Source: Corynebacterium sp. ACRPO | Lineage (GTDB): Bacteria > Actinomycetota > Actinomycetes > Mycobacteriales > Mycobacteriaceae | DNA: 64,000 nucleotides | Assembly (NCBI RefSeq): GCF_022347205.1 | Contig: NZ_JAKRNE010000004.1 | Location: 62,001 to 126,000, forward strand | Direction of reading: 5' to 3' | Part shown: in pieces, positions 6,579 through 16,652 of the stretch | How positions within the stretch are numbered: position 1 is the first letter of the stretch | Layout of the letters: each line of letters begins with the position of its first letter | Program-made: the position numbers and the translations under genes | The notes under the pieces: model-generated | Database searches by the model: none | The model's input: the letters and a program-made list of their open reading frames with translations, nothing else | What the model was told of the DNA's origin: nothing

Positions 6579-9341
6579 TTACATCGGCTGGCCGGCGCCT
6601 GCTGGCGGCGGGTTGTGGCCGTCGTCATCGGAGTCGGAACCAGAGCCGGACTCTAGGTCGGTTCCGGCGGCGGTGGAGCCGCCATCGCCCGGAACGTCCG
6701 GAGTGATGGTGTCGGGCTCGCCGGCATCGGTGGAGTCGGCGTCATTCTCGCGCACCTCGGCGTCGTCAAGCTGCGGCTCCTCGGTATCCTCCGGCAGAGG
6801 CTTCGGGCGCGGGCTGAAGGTGAACTTCGCACCCGTGTTGTCCTTGGACTCGCCGTCCCAGCCCTCGACGTCGACGGTGATGATTTCGCCGGCGCCGATT
6901 TCGCCGAAGAGGATCTTCTCAGAGAGCTGATCCTCGATCTCGCGCTGGATAGTGCGGCGCAGCGGACGAGCACCCAATACTGGGTCGAAGCCGCGCTTAG
7001 CCAGCAGGTCCTTGGCCTTCTGCGTGAGCTCGATGCCCATATCGCGCTCATCCAGCTGCTTGGCCACGCGGCCGATGAGCAGCTCGACCATCTCCACAAT
7101 CTGCTCCTGGGTGAGCTGGTGGAAGACGACGATGTCATCGATACGGTTCAAGAACTCTGGGCGGAAGTGCTTCTTCAGCTCGTCGTTGACCTTCTGCTTC
7201 ATCCGGTCGTACTGAGCATCGGCATCGTTCTCGGAGGAACCGGTAAAGCCCAAGCCCACCGGCTTCGAGATGTCCTGGGTGCCCAGGTTCGAGGTGAAGA
7301 TGAGAACGGTGTTCTTGAAGTCGACGACGCGACCCTGGCCGTCAGTAAGGCGGCCATCTTCCAGCACCTGCAGGAGGGTGTTGTAAATCTCCTTGTGGGC
7401 CTTCTCGATCTCATCGAAAAGCACGACGGAGAACGGCTTGCGGCGAACCTTCTCGGTCAGCTGGCCACCCTCTTCGTAGCCGACATATCCCGGAGGTGCA
7501 CCGAAGAGACGGGAGGCGGTGAAGCGATCGTGGAACTCACCCATGTCGATCTGGATGAGGTCATCATCCGAACCGAAGAGGAAGTTAGCCAGGGACTTCG
7601 ACAGCTCGGTCTTACCCACACCGGACGGGCCGGCGAAGATGAAGGAGCCGGACGGGCGGCGCGGATCCTTGAGACCTGCACGGGTGCGGCGGATGGCGCG
7701 GGAGACGGACTTGACCGCCTCGTCCTGGCCGATGATGCGCTTGTGCAGCTCCTCTTCCATGTTGAGCAGACGGTTGGATTCCTTCTCCGTCAGCTTCAGC
7801 ACAGGGATGCCGGTCCAGTGCGCCAGAACCTCGGCGATCTGGTCCTCGCCCACCTCGGCGATTTCCTCCAGGTCACCGGAGCGCCACTGCTTTTCCTTCT
7901 CCGCGCGCTCCTCGCCCAGCTTGCGCTCCTTATCGCGCAGGCCGGCTGCCTTCTCAAAGTCCTGGGCATCAATGGCCGCTTCCTTTTCCTTGCGGACCTC
8001 AGCGATGCGGTCATCGACCTCGCGCAGGCCCTTCGGCGCGGTCATGCGCTTGATACGCATGCGGGCGCCAGCCTCATCGAGGAGGTCAACGGCCTTATCC
8101 GGCAAGAAACGGTCATTGATGTAGCGATCCGAGAGGGAAGCTGCAGCATGCAGCGCCTCATCGGTGTAGGACACGCGGTGGTGCGCCTCGTACTTATCGC
8201 GCAGGCCCTTCAGGATCAAGAAGGTGTCATCCAGGGAAGGCTCATCCACCTTGACCGGCTGGAAGCGGCGCTCCAGCGCGGCATCCTTTTCGATGTGCTT
8301 GCGGTATTCCTCAAGGGTCGTAGCACCAATGGTCTGCAGCTCGCCACGAGCCAGCTTCGGCTTGAGCAGCGAGGCAGCATCGATGGCGCCTTCAGCAGCA
8401 CCAGCACCAACCAGGGTGTGGATCTCATCGATGAACAAGATGATGTCGCCGCGCTGGTTAATCTCCTTGAGCACCTTCTTCAGGCGTTCCTCAAAGTCAC
8501 CGCGGTAACGGGAGCCAGCTACTAGGGAACCCAGGTCCAGCGAGTAGAGCTGCTTATCCTTGAGGGTCTCCGGAACCTTGCCGTTGACGATGTCGAGCGC
8601 CAAGCCCTCAACGACGGCGGTCTTACCAACGCCCGGCTCACCGATGAGGACCGGGTTATTCTTCGTACGGCGAGACAGCACCTGCATGATGCGCTCTACC
8701 TCGGACTCACGGCCAACGACCGGATCGAGCTTACCGTCCTTCGCGGCCTGGGTGAGGTTGCGGCCGAACTGGTCGAGCACCAGGGAATTGGAACGCTCGC
8801 CGGAACCGCCGGAGCCACCACGGCCGCCCGCGCCGGCACCTGCGCCTGCGCCGACCGGACCGGAGCCCTGGCCGTTGGAGGAACCGCCCTCCTGCTGGCC
8901 GCCCTCATAACCGGACAGCAGCTGGATAACCTGCTGGCGCACGCGCGGCAGGTCGGCGCCGAGCTTGGTCAGCACCTGGGCGGCAACGCCGTCGCCCTCG
9001 CGAATGAGACCCAATAGCAAGAACTCAGTACCGATGTACTTGTGTCCCATCTGCAGGCCTTCGCGCAGGGAAAGCTCCAAGACCTTCTTGGCGCGTGGGG
9101 TAAAGGGAATGTGGCCGGTGTGTGGCTGGCTACCCTGGCCAATGATTTCCTCGACCTCGCGGCGGACATCCTCCAGGGAGATACCCATGGATTCCAGCGC
9201 CTTGGCGGCCACGCCTTCGCCCTCATGGATAAGGCCGAGCAGGATGTGCTCGGTGCCGATGTAATTGTGGTTAAGCATGCGTGCTTCTTCCTGCGCCAAA
9301 ACGATGACGCGGCGAGCACGATCGGTAAACCTCTCGAACAT
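6579..9341 (-). CDS. clpC: ATP-dependent Clp protease ATPase subunit ClpC
   Basis: ClpC is a double-ring AAA+ unfoldase that feeds proteins to ClpP1P2 and is essential in many actinobacteria. The 920 residues contain two N-terminal Clp-N repeats (about 1-146) and a Gly/Ser-rich linker (about 147-183). The first AAA domain has Walker A GEPGVGKT at 234-241. A UVR-type middle region with [20 protein letters not shown] follows, then the second AAA domain with [10 protein letters not shown] near 571 and the C-terminal D2 small domain. The last 60 residues are acidic and probably disordered, longer than in mycobacterial ClpC1. The gene stands alone, with its own terminator and an upstream region that has a SigH-like promoter. 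Confidence 0.97.
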   Translation of the reverse strand: MFERFTDRARRVIVLAQEEARMLNHNYIGTEHILLGLIHEGEGVAAKALESMGISLEDVRREVEEIIGQGSQPHTGHIPFTPRAKKVLELSLREGLQMGHKYIGTEFLLLGLIREGDGVAAQVLTKLGADLPRVRQQVIQLLSGYEGGQQEGGSSNGQGSGPVGAGAGAGAGGRGGSGGSGERSNSLVLDQFGRNLTQAAKDGKLDPVVGRESEVERIMQVLSRRTKNNPVLIGEPGVGKTAVVEGLALDIVNGKVPETLKDKQLYSLDLGSLVAGSRYRGDFEERLKKVLKEINQRGDIILFIDEIHTLVGAGAAEGAIDAASLLKPKLARGELQTIGATTLEEYRKHIEKDAALERRFQPVKVDEPSLDDTFLILKGLRDKYEAHHRVSYTDEALHAAASLSDRYINDRFLPDKAVDLLDEAGARMRIKRMTAPKGLREVDDRIAEVRKEKEAAIDAQDFEKAAGLRDKERKLGEERAEKEKQWRSGDLEEIAEVGEDQIAEVLAHWTGIPVLKLTEKESNRLLNMEEELHKRIIGQDEAVKSVSRAIRRTRAGLKDPRRPSGSFIFAGPSGVGKTELSKSLANFLFGSDDDLIQIDMGEFHDRFTASRLFGAPPGYVGYEEGGQLTEKVRRKPFSVVLFDEIEKAHKEIYNTLLQVLEDGRLTDGQGRVVDFKNTVLIFTSNLGTQDISKPVGLGFTGSSENDADAQYDRMKQKVNDELKKHFRPEFLNRIDDIVVFHQLTQEQIVEMVELLIGRVAKQLDERDMGIELTQKAKDLLAKRGFDPVLGARPLRRTIQREIEDQLSEKILFGEIGAGEIITVDVEGWDGESKDNTGAKFTFSPRPKPLPEDTEEPQLDDAEVRENDADSTDAGEPDTITPDVPGDGGSTAAGTDLESGSGSDSDDDGHNPPPAGAGQPM

Positions 9342-9380
9342 GATTCCCCTATACTTTCGCTTCTAATGTGATACCCACTC

Positions 9381-9409
9381 TAACGCGGCAATCCGCCGAT
9401 AATTTCCGG
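9381..9409 (-). promoter_or_regulatory. Candidate SigH-type promoter of clpC
   Basis: Read on the minus strand, CCGGAAAT (-35 element at 9402-9407 and flanks) is followed after about 17 bases by CGTTA (-10 element, 9381-9385). This fits the GGAA...GTT pattern of actinobacterial SigH ECF promoters. The clp genes of corynebacteria are known to respond to SigH and ClgR. No convincing ClgR box was identified by eye. Confidence 0.4.
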
Positions 9410-9560
9410 TTTTGTTCCCAGATGCCCGCAATACCGCCAGAATCCATCATATTCGCAGCTCACACGGGTGTACGCCGGTAGCGAACAGGGGCATGGGCAT
9501 GTAATCTAGAATCGTTTTATCGTTCCCTGCCCCTCCCCACTATTAAAGGACGTAGCGACC

Positions 9561-10760
9561 GTGCCCCAGCTTCCTGAGTTCTTTGCCACCCAGCACAACC
9601 TGCACGAATTGGCCGTGTTGGATGAGGCACCATCGTCTATCCTCTTTGCGGTCGAAGATGGAACCACGCACCAGCAGCTAAGCGTGGAAATCTTCGCGCC
9701 GGAAATTACCGGCGTAGTGGACAAGTCCACGGCACTGCATGGGTTGCGCCACCCAGCCATCGCGCCGCTGGTGGGCACGGGCACCACCGCGGATGGGCAG
9801 GAATTCATCGTGCGCGAAGGGACTTCCGGAACCCAGCTTTCTGAGCTGCCCAGTAATCTCAGCCGCGAAGAGGCCGCCGACGTCTTTGGTCCGCTGGCGG
9901 GTGCGGTGGACTTCTTAGTGTCGCGTAATCGGGCAGATTTTGCGGTGCATGGGCTAAGAGAGGCCCGGGTGGGCGTCGATAAGCAACGCCAGGTTTCGGT
10001 GCTGGCTGCGGCCGGTCCGTCCGGCGAAGAGCACGGCGATGCGGTAGCGGCGTTTGAAGAGCTCGTCGCCCACAAGTGCCCGGAGTACAAGCCCACTAAC
10101 ACGGCAGAGAGCGCCAAGGATGTGGTGGAGCACCTGCGCCCGGAGCGCGATTTCGATACCGCGCAGATTCCGCGCGTGCAGGAGCCAGAACCGCGCCCCC
10201 AGCAGCAGTTCGCTCCGCCGCAACAGCCGCAACCGATGGGCCAGCCCATGGCGCAGCCGCAGCAACCGATGGCACCCGCGCCGAAGAAGAAGGGCAAGGG
10301 CGGGCTCATTGCGCTCATCACGGTGCTGGCGGTGGCCGCGATTGCTGCTGCGGCCGCGCTGTGGTTCTTCCTGTCCTACCCCAGCTGGAATGATAAGGAG
10401 CAGAACCTCGCGGATGCGTATCCGGACTTGGTGGGCTCCCGCAGCGGCCAGGACGGCTTCGATGGGGCTAAGTGCTCCTCGCGCGACCCGGAGCCTGGCC
10501 AGGAGGCCAAGATTTCCTGCGTGGGCGATGGGTTCAACTACATCGTGACCTACTACCCCAGCGTGGAGGAGCGCGATGCCATGCTTCCCGACGCCGAACC
10601 GGTCGAGCTTTCCAATGACCAGTGCACCATCCAAAGCTTTGAGACCACCGCGGATGTTCCGACCTACGTAATGGCCGTGGAAGGCACCCAGTCCGCATTC
10701 CTGGTGTGGGGCGATAAGGCTGAAGAGGAGCGGCTGAACCTGCCGCTGTGCGCCTCTTAG
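9561..10760 (+). CDS. Single-pass membrane protein with kinase-like, apparently inactive N-terminal domain
   Basis: This 399-residue protein starts at GTG 9561 with AAAGGA 8-14 bases upstream. Residues 1-195 resemble a degraded serine/threonine kinase fold. LHGLRHPAIAPLVG looks like the region joining the alpha-C helix to the hinge, and FAVHGLREARVGVD lies where a kinase would have its HRDxKPxN catalytic loop. No glycine-rich loop, no catalytic Asp and no DFG are visible. A Gln/Pro-rich linker (205-240), a basic KKKGKGG patch, one membrane helix (about 248-271) and an exported domain of about 125 residues with three to four cysteines follow. The layout matches PknB-type receptor kinases with the catalytic part disabled. 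A scaffold or sensor role is inferred only. It is probably transcribed alone. Confidence 0.75.
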   Translation: MPQLPEFFATQHNLHELAVLDEAPSSILFAVEDGTTHQQLSVEIFAPEITGVVDKSTALHGLRHPAIAPLVGTGTTADGQEFIVREGTSGTQLSELPSNLSREEAADVFGPLAGAVDFLVSRNRADFAVHGLREARVGVDKQRQVSVLAAAGPSGEEHGDAVAAFEELVAHKCPEYKPTNTAESAKDVVEHLRPERDFDTAQIPRVQEPEPRPQQQFAPPQQPQPMGQPMAQPQQPMAPAPKKKGKGGLIALITVLAVAAIAAAAALWFFLSYPSWNDKEQNLADAYPDLVGSRSGQDGFDGAKCSSRDPEPGQEAKISCVGDGFNYIVTYYPSVEERDAMLPDAEPVELSNDQCTIQSFETTADVPTYVMAVEGTQSAFLVWGDKAEEERLNLPLCAS

Positions 10761-10777
10761 CTCGCGCCCTAAAGTTT

Positions 10778-10806
10778 AAGGCCCGCTGGTGCAGGCCTTT
10801 ATTTTG
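10778..10806 (+). terminator. Terminator after the pseudokinase gene
   Basis: The stem AAGGCC (10778-10783) pairs with GGCCTT (10794-10799) and is followed by TATTTTGT. The stem is short, but the tail is good. It separates this gene from the convergent efflux pump gene. Confidence 0.6.
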
Positions 10807-10815
10807 TCCTCGTGC

Positions 10816-12237
10816 CTATTCCCCGGAGGGTACGCGCTTGAGGAACGGGGCCAGCACAACGACCACCAGCGAAAGCACGCCGGCAAAAAGGAAGGCCCAG
10901 TGCGCGCCGTGAGCCGTCGCGGCTGCCTCGTTCATGCCTTGGGCCGCACCGGACTTGGTACCACGGGTCAGGAAGGTCATCAGGAAGGCAGTGCCGGCCG
11001 CGCCCGCCAGCTGCTGCAGGGTATTGAGGATGGCGGAGCCGTGCGAGTAGAGCTCGTCTGGCAGGGAGGCCAGGGACGTCGTCATCAGCGGCGTCATCAT
11101 AAGCGCAATGCCCAGGGCAAAAAGGATATGCATGCCAATGACCATCCATACCGCACTGTCCTCGTTGAGCAGGGTCATCAGCCACGTGCCCGCGGCTAGG
11201 AGCAGGGCGCCGGGGATCATGAGTGGACGGGGCCCGTGGATGTCATAGAGGCGGCCGACCATCGGCGAGATGCCGCCTTGGAGCAAGCCGCCAGGCATGA
11301 CGACGAGCCCGGTGACCAGCGAGCTTACCGCCAGAGAGGTCTGCAGATAGATGGGCAGGATATTGACCACGCCGAGCAATAGCCCAAACATGAGCAGCAT
11401 GCCCAGTACCGCCACGGTGAAGTTGGGAACCGTAAACGGGCGCATGTCCAAAAGAGCCCGATTGTCCTTGGCCAGGCGCAGCTGGCGGCGGGTGAAAAGC
11501 GCCAGGGCCACGAGGCCGACGATGAGAACGACGATGTCTACCAGGCCATCGCCCTCCAGCATGTTTTCCAGGGACGATACGGCGTAGACCAATCCGCCAA
11601 AGGCGAAGACGGACAGGACGACAGACGGGAAGTCCAGCGGGGTATCGCGCTTATCTCCCACGTTGACCAGGCGGAAATAGCCGGCGGCGCAGATGAGGCC
11701 AAGCAGCGGCACCATGGTCCAGAAGATGACGTGCCAGCTAGACATGCTCAACACGAAGCCACCTACGGTGGGGCCGAGCGCTGGGGCCACGGAAATGACC
11801 ACGGAGATAATGCCCATGACGCTGCCGCGGCGCTGCGGCGGGACGAGGGTCATCGCCACTGTCATCAGGGTGGGGATCATCAAGGCGGTGCCGGCCGCCT
11901 GGAATACGCGGCCCACCAGCAGCACGCCGAAGGCCGGGGCGAGCGCCGCCAACACCGTACCGGCAAGAAAAACGCCCGACGAGGCCAAGAAGATCTGCCG
12001 GGTGGTGAACTTATCCATAAGAAAGCCGGTGGTCGGGATAACCACGCCCATGGTGAGGAGGAAACCGGTAAGCAGCCACTGGGCGGAGGTCGCGGGGATA
12101 CCAAAGTCCGCCATGATGGTGGGCAGCGCCACCGACAGGGCGGTCTCGTTCAGGATCATCACCATCGCGCCGAGGACGAGGATGGTGAGGTTGATTTTTA
12201 CCTCTGCGGAAATGTGGGGATCTGGTTTCTGAGACAC
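10816..12237 (-). CDS. DHA2-family drug efflux MFS transporter
   Basis: This 473-residue integral membrane protein has about 14 hydrophobic helices, the layout of the DHA2 (EmrB/QacA/LmrB) proton-drug antiporters. MFS motif A appears as GFLMDKFTTRQIF between helices 2 and 3, and the antiporter motif C region reads ISVAPALGPTVGG in helix 5. The N-terminal cytoplasmic segment is short and the chain ends in a basic KRVPSGE. Substrates cannot be predicted; relatives export lincosamides, dyes or quaternary ammonium compounds. No TetR or MarR gene lies next to it, so regulation is unknown. It is divergent from guaB1 with 112 bases between the starts. Confidence 0.92.
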   Translation of the reverse strand: MSQKPDPHISAEVKINLTILVLGAMVMILNETALSVALPTIMADFGIPATSAQWLLTGFLLTMGVVIPTTGFLMDKFTTRQIFLASSGVFLAGTVLAALAPAFGVLLVGRVFQAAGTALMIPTLMTVAMTLVPPQRRGSVMGIISVVISVAPALGPTVGGFVLSMSSWHVIFWTMVPLLGLICAAGYFRLVNVGDKRDTPLDFPSVVLSVFAFGGLVYAVSSLENMLEGDGLVDIVVLIVGLVALALFTRRQLRLAKDNRALLDMRPFTVPNFTVAVLGMLLMFGLLLGVVNILPIYLQTSLAVSSLVTGLVVMPGGLLQGGISPMVGRLYDIHGPRPLMIPGALLLAAGTWLMTLLNEDSAVWMVIGMHILFALGIALMMTPLMTTSLASLPDELYSHGSAILNTLQQLAGAAGTAFLMTFLTRGTKSGAAQGMNEAAATAHGAHWAFLFAGVLSLVVVVLAPFLKRVPSGE

Positions 12238-12292
12238 CCAGACAGGATACTGAGGCCGCGGGTGCGGGGAAAGTCGAGGAGTATAGTTTTAG

Positions 12293-13786
<1,494 letters not shown>

Positions 13787-13794
13787 AACAATAA

Positions 13795-13840
13795 CCCCAG
13801 TGATGTGCAGATGGCCTGCAGGGATCGCTCTGGGGCTTTC
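13795..13840 (+). terminator. Branched terminator of guaB1
   Basis: The outer stem CCCCAG (13795-13800) pairs with CTGGGG (13830-13835) and is followed by CTTTC. An inner hairpin TGCAG (13806-13810) pairs with CTGCA (13816-13820). It lies 8 bases after the guaB1 stop. Confidence 0.55.
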
Positions 13841-13864
13841 AAATGCGACACTACCATGGGAGCC

Positions 13865-14140
13865 ATGACGCCTCAATCAGCTACCCAACGCCAGCTAATT
13901 GAATGGTTTTCAGCTCCCAGAATGAAAAGGTTTCTCGATCATCCTGACCCGGCGGCTCTTTATCTATGGAATACCCGCGTCTCGAAGGCATTCCTAGAAG
14001 ATATTCAGCACGCTGAGGTACTTCTGAGGAACCACATAGACACAACACTTCACAAAGTTTGTTCCTGGATCTCCCCGGAAGCGGCCTCCTGGATACTCGA
14101 ACAGTCTAGAGTTCGAGTGCTAAGAAGCCAGCGCCCCTAG
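13865..14140 (+). pseudogene. Abi-family abortive infection protein, truncated remnant
   Basis: The 91 residues beginning MTPQSATQRQLIEWFSAPRM include DPAALYLWNTRVSKAFLEDI and EVLLRNHIDTTLHKV. These correspond to the N-terminal helices of Abi_2-type proteins (pattern Y-x-W-N-x-x-x-S, then E-x-x-L-R-N-x-I-D). Complete members have roughly 200-300 residues, so two thirds is missing; the frame ends in SRVRVLRSQRP directly before crtB. ATG 13865 is chosen because earlier in-frame starts fall in the guaB1 terminator. The segment is clearly lower in GC than its neighbours, which suggests acquisition and decay of a phage-defence gene. A short functional form is less likely. Confidence 0.65.
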
Positions 14141-14175
14141 AGGCGCTCCGTACAGCACGTGCTACGTTGACAGAT

Positions 14176-15051
14176 ATGTTGACTCGCTATGACCAAGCGG
14201 CCTCCCGCGCGGCCGCGCAGGTTATGGGGCAGTACTCCACCAGTTTCTCCCTGGCCACGCGGCTTTTGCGCGGGCGGGTGCGCGCCGATATCCGCCACCT
14301 GTACGCGGTGGTGCGCATTGCAGACGAGCTTGTCGACGGCACCGCAACCCAAGCCCACACTGACCCCGCCGCCGCGCTGGATGCCTACGAGCAGACCATC
14401 TTGGCCGCACCGCGACAGCGACTGCACACGGACCCGATAGTGCACGCTTATGCCATCACGGCTCGCCGCTGCGGCTTCCACCGCGAGTACCTTGCTGCCT
14501 TCTTTAGCTCCATGCGTGCGGATCTCACCCAGCGCGAGTACTCCCCATCGGAACTGCAAGACTATATCTACGGCTCAGCGGAAGTCATTGGGTTATTGTG
14601 CCTGCAAATTTTCTTGGCCGAAGAGGACGTCTCCCCCGCCGACCGCGCCGCGATGGAGCGCGGTGCCCGCGCTCTAGGGTCAGCCTTTCAGAAGATTAAT
14701 TTCCTTCGTGACCTAGGCGAAGACAGCTCAACTTTAGGTCGCACCTATTTTCAGCAGGCCCCATCGGGACGAATTGATGAGGCCACCAAGTCCGCGCTTA
14801 TCGCAGAGATCCGCCGGGAGCTCGCCACCGCTGCGCTCACCATCAACTTGCTGCCGGCCTCTGCACGGGTGGGGGTGAGCGCGGCGGCGGATATCTTTAC
14901 TGAGCTCACCAATCGCCTTGCCGCCACCCCGGCTACGGACCTTGCCATCTCGCGCGTATCCGTGCCGAACCACACCAAGGCTTGGCTAGCAGCCCGCGCA
15001 GTGCGACGCCGCGGCCACAGCAGCCATACCCCACACCCAGCCAGAGATTAA
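14176..15051 (+). CDS. crtB: Phytoene/squalene synthase family protein, probable phytoene synthase
   Basis: The enzyme condenses two geranylgeranyl diphosphates head to head into phytoene. The 291 residues carry the two Asp-rich magnesium motifs, D50-E-L-V-D54 (in VVRIADELVDG) and D179-L-G-E-D183 (in NFLRDLGED), at the spacing usual for squalene/phytoene synthases. ATG 14176 gives MLTRYDQAAS; a TTG nine bases upstream is possible but less likely. crtI follows after 9 bases with a strong ribosome binding site, so the two are co-transcribed. No crtE, crtEb or crtY is nearby, so the prenyl diphosphate and any later carotenoid steps must be encoded elsewhere. Confidence 0.93.
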   Translation: MLTRYDQAASRAAAQVMGQYSTSFSLATRLLRGRVRADIRHLYAVVRIADELVDGTATQAHTDPAAALDAYEQTILAAPRQRLHTDPIVHAYAITARRCGFHREYLAAFFSSMRADLTQREYSPSELQDYIYGSAEVIGLLCLQIFLAEEDVSPADRAAMERGARALGSAFQKINFLRDLGEDSSTLGRTYFQQAPSGRIDEATKSALIAEIRRELATAALTINLLPASARVGVSAAADIFTELTNRLAATPATDLAISRVSVPNHTKAWLAARAVRRRGHSSHTPHPARD

Positions 15052-15060
15052 GGAGACGTC

Positions 15061-16590
15061 ATGCACGCCGTCGTCATTGGAGCCGGCATCGCCGGACTCG
15101 CCACCGCCGCTTTGCTCGGCCGCGAGGGCTACGAGGTCACCGTCGTGGACTCGCTGGATGAGGTAGGCGGGCGCGCCGGCAGCTTTGCGGAGGCCGGCTT
15201 TCGCTGGGATACCGGCCCGTCGTGGTACCTCATGCCTGAGGCTTTCGATCACTTCTTTGCGCTGTGCGGCACCTCCACCGAGGCGGAGCTGGACTTGGTC
15301 GACCTCTCCCCCGCCTACCGCGTCTTTCACGGCGATGCGCCGGTGGACGTGCACTCCGGGATCGAGGAAGTCACCGCGCTTTTCGAGTCACTGGAGCCCG
15401 GCGCGGGGGAGAAAGTTCGCGAGTACCTAGCGCAGGCCAGTGATACCTACGAGATGGCGCTCAAACACTTCCTTTACACCACCTTCTCCGCACCGCTGAA
15501 CCTGGTGCACCGCGATATCCGCACCCGGATTTCGCGCCTCATGGCTCTACTGACGGTGAATCTAAAGCAGCATGTGGGCCGGACGTTTTCTGATGCCCGC
15601 CTGCGCCAAATCTTGAGTTACCCGGCGGTCTTTTTGTCCTCCGAGCCGGCCGCTGCACCGGCACTGTATTCCTTGATGAGCCACACCGACCTGGTGGAGG
15701 GCGTGCGCTACCCACAGGGTGGCTTTGCCGCCGTGGTCCAGGCCATCTACCGGCAGGCACAGAAATTCGGCGCCAGCTTCCGTTTGGGCGAGGAGGTTAC
15801 TTCCATCAAGGTCGCCAACCGGCAGGTCACGGGCGTGCGCACGAATAGGGGCGCCATCCACGCCGATATCGTGGTCTCGGCGGCGGACATGCACCACACC
15901 GAGACCCAGCTTTTGCCGCCGCAGTTGCGCACGTACCCGGAGCGCTACTGGGGCCAGCGCAATCCCGGTCTGGGCACTGTGCTCATTTTGGCCGGGGTGA
16001 AGGGCGAGCTGCCAGAACTAGCGCACCATACGCTGCTTTTTAGCCAGGATTGGGATCCGGATTTCCGCGCCGTCTATTCCGGTCCGGAGCCTTCCCGGCC
16101 GTTGGGCGCCTCGAAGTCCATCTACGTGTCCAAGACCTCGGCCACCGACCCGAACGTAGCGCCCGCAGGCCACGAAAACCTCTTCATTCTGGTGCCGGTG
16201 CCGGCCGCGGAGGCGCCCGGGTTCGGCAATGCCTACCACGCAGAGGAATCCGAGCGCGTTGCCGCGATTGCCGACGCCGCCCTTAACCACATTGCAGCCA
16301 CGGCTGGGGTGCCGGATTTGGTAGACAGGGTCGTCGTCAAGCGCACGCTCGGCCCTGCCGATTTTGCCGAGCGCTACCATGCTTGGTCGGCCGGTTCTAT
16401 TGGGCCCGCGCACACGCTGCGGCAATCGGCGTTTTTGCGCGGGCGTAATGCCTCGCGCAAGGTCGATGGACTCTTCTACGCCGGTGCGACCACCGTGCCG
16501 GGCGTGGGCGTGCCGATGTGTCTGATTTCGGCCGAGAACATTATTAAGCGCCTGCGTGGTGATAAATCCGCCGGGCCGTTTTCGCATTAG
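15061..16590 (+). CDS. crtI: Phytoene desaturase
   Basis: CrtI is an FAD enzyme that introduces several double bases of desaturation into phytoene, giving lycopene-type pigments. It has 509 residues. The N-terminal dinucleotide fold reads VVIGAGIAGLATAALLGREG with the GxGxxG glycines at 7, 9 and 12. The substrate region GGRAGSF-x-x-GFRWDTGPSWYLMP follows, and the C-terminal FAD motif YAGATTVPGVGVPMCLISAE is intact. AAGGAG lies 5 bases before the ATG. It is the second gene of the crtB-crtI pair. The last residues overlap no other gene, and the downstream hairpin belongs to convergent lysS. Confidence 0.95.
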   Translation: MHAVVIGAGIAGLATAALLGREGYEVTVVDSLDEVGGRAGSFAEAGFRWDTGPSWYLMPEAFDHFFALCGTSTEAELDLVDLSPAYRVFHGDAPVDVHSGIEEVTALFESLEPGAGEKVREYLAQASDTYEMALKHFLYTTFSAPLNLVHRDIRTRISRLMALLTVNLKQHVGRTFSDARLRQILSYPAVFLSSEPAAAPALYSLMSHTDLVEGVRYPQGGFAAVVQAIYRQAQKFGASFRLGEEVTSIKVANRQVTGVRTNRGAIHADIVVSAADMHHTETQLLPPQLRTYPERYWGQRNPGLGTVLILAGVKGELPELAHHTLLFSQDWDPDFRAVYSGPEPSRPLGASKSIYVSKTSATDPNVAPAGHENLFILVPVPAAEAPGFGNAYHAEESERVAAIADAALNHIAATAGVPDLVDRVVVKRTLGPADFAERYHAWSAGSIGPAHTLRQSAFLRGRNASRKVDGLFYAGATTVPGVGVPMCLISAENIIKRLRGDKSAGPFSH

Positions 16591-16601
16591 CCCAGGCACG
16601 G

Positions 16602-16632
16602 CAAAAGCCGCCAGCCTCATGGGCTGACGGCT
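16602..16632 (-). terminator. Terminator of lysS
   Basis: An 11-base stem (16606-16616 with 16622-16632, one mismatch) is followed on the minus strand by TTTTG. It lies 20 bases beyond the lysS stop and also faces the crtI 3' end, where it has no U-tract. Confidence 0.75.
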
Positions 16633-16652
16633 AGAGATTGGCCGCTGGGCTG

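Noticed and set aside
7119..8525. Open frame of 468 codons antisense to clpC
   Set aside because: It is a mirror of highly conserved ClpC sequence, with no ribosome binding site or recognisable domain.
9342..9480. ClgR operator upstream of clpC
   Set aside because: ClgR control is expected from C. glutamicum, but no sequence here fits the consensus well enough by eye. GCGG/CCGC repeats at 9385-9396 are too short to count.
13805..13864. Longer start of the Abi remnant beginning MQMACRDRSG
   Set aside because: These codons fall in the guaB1 terminator structure and do not match the family N-terminus.
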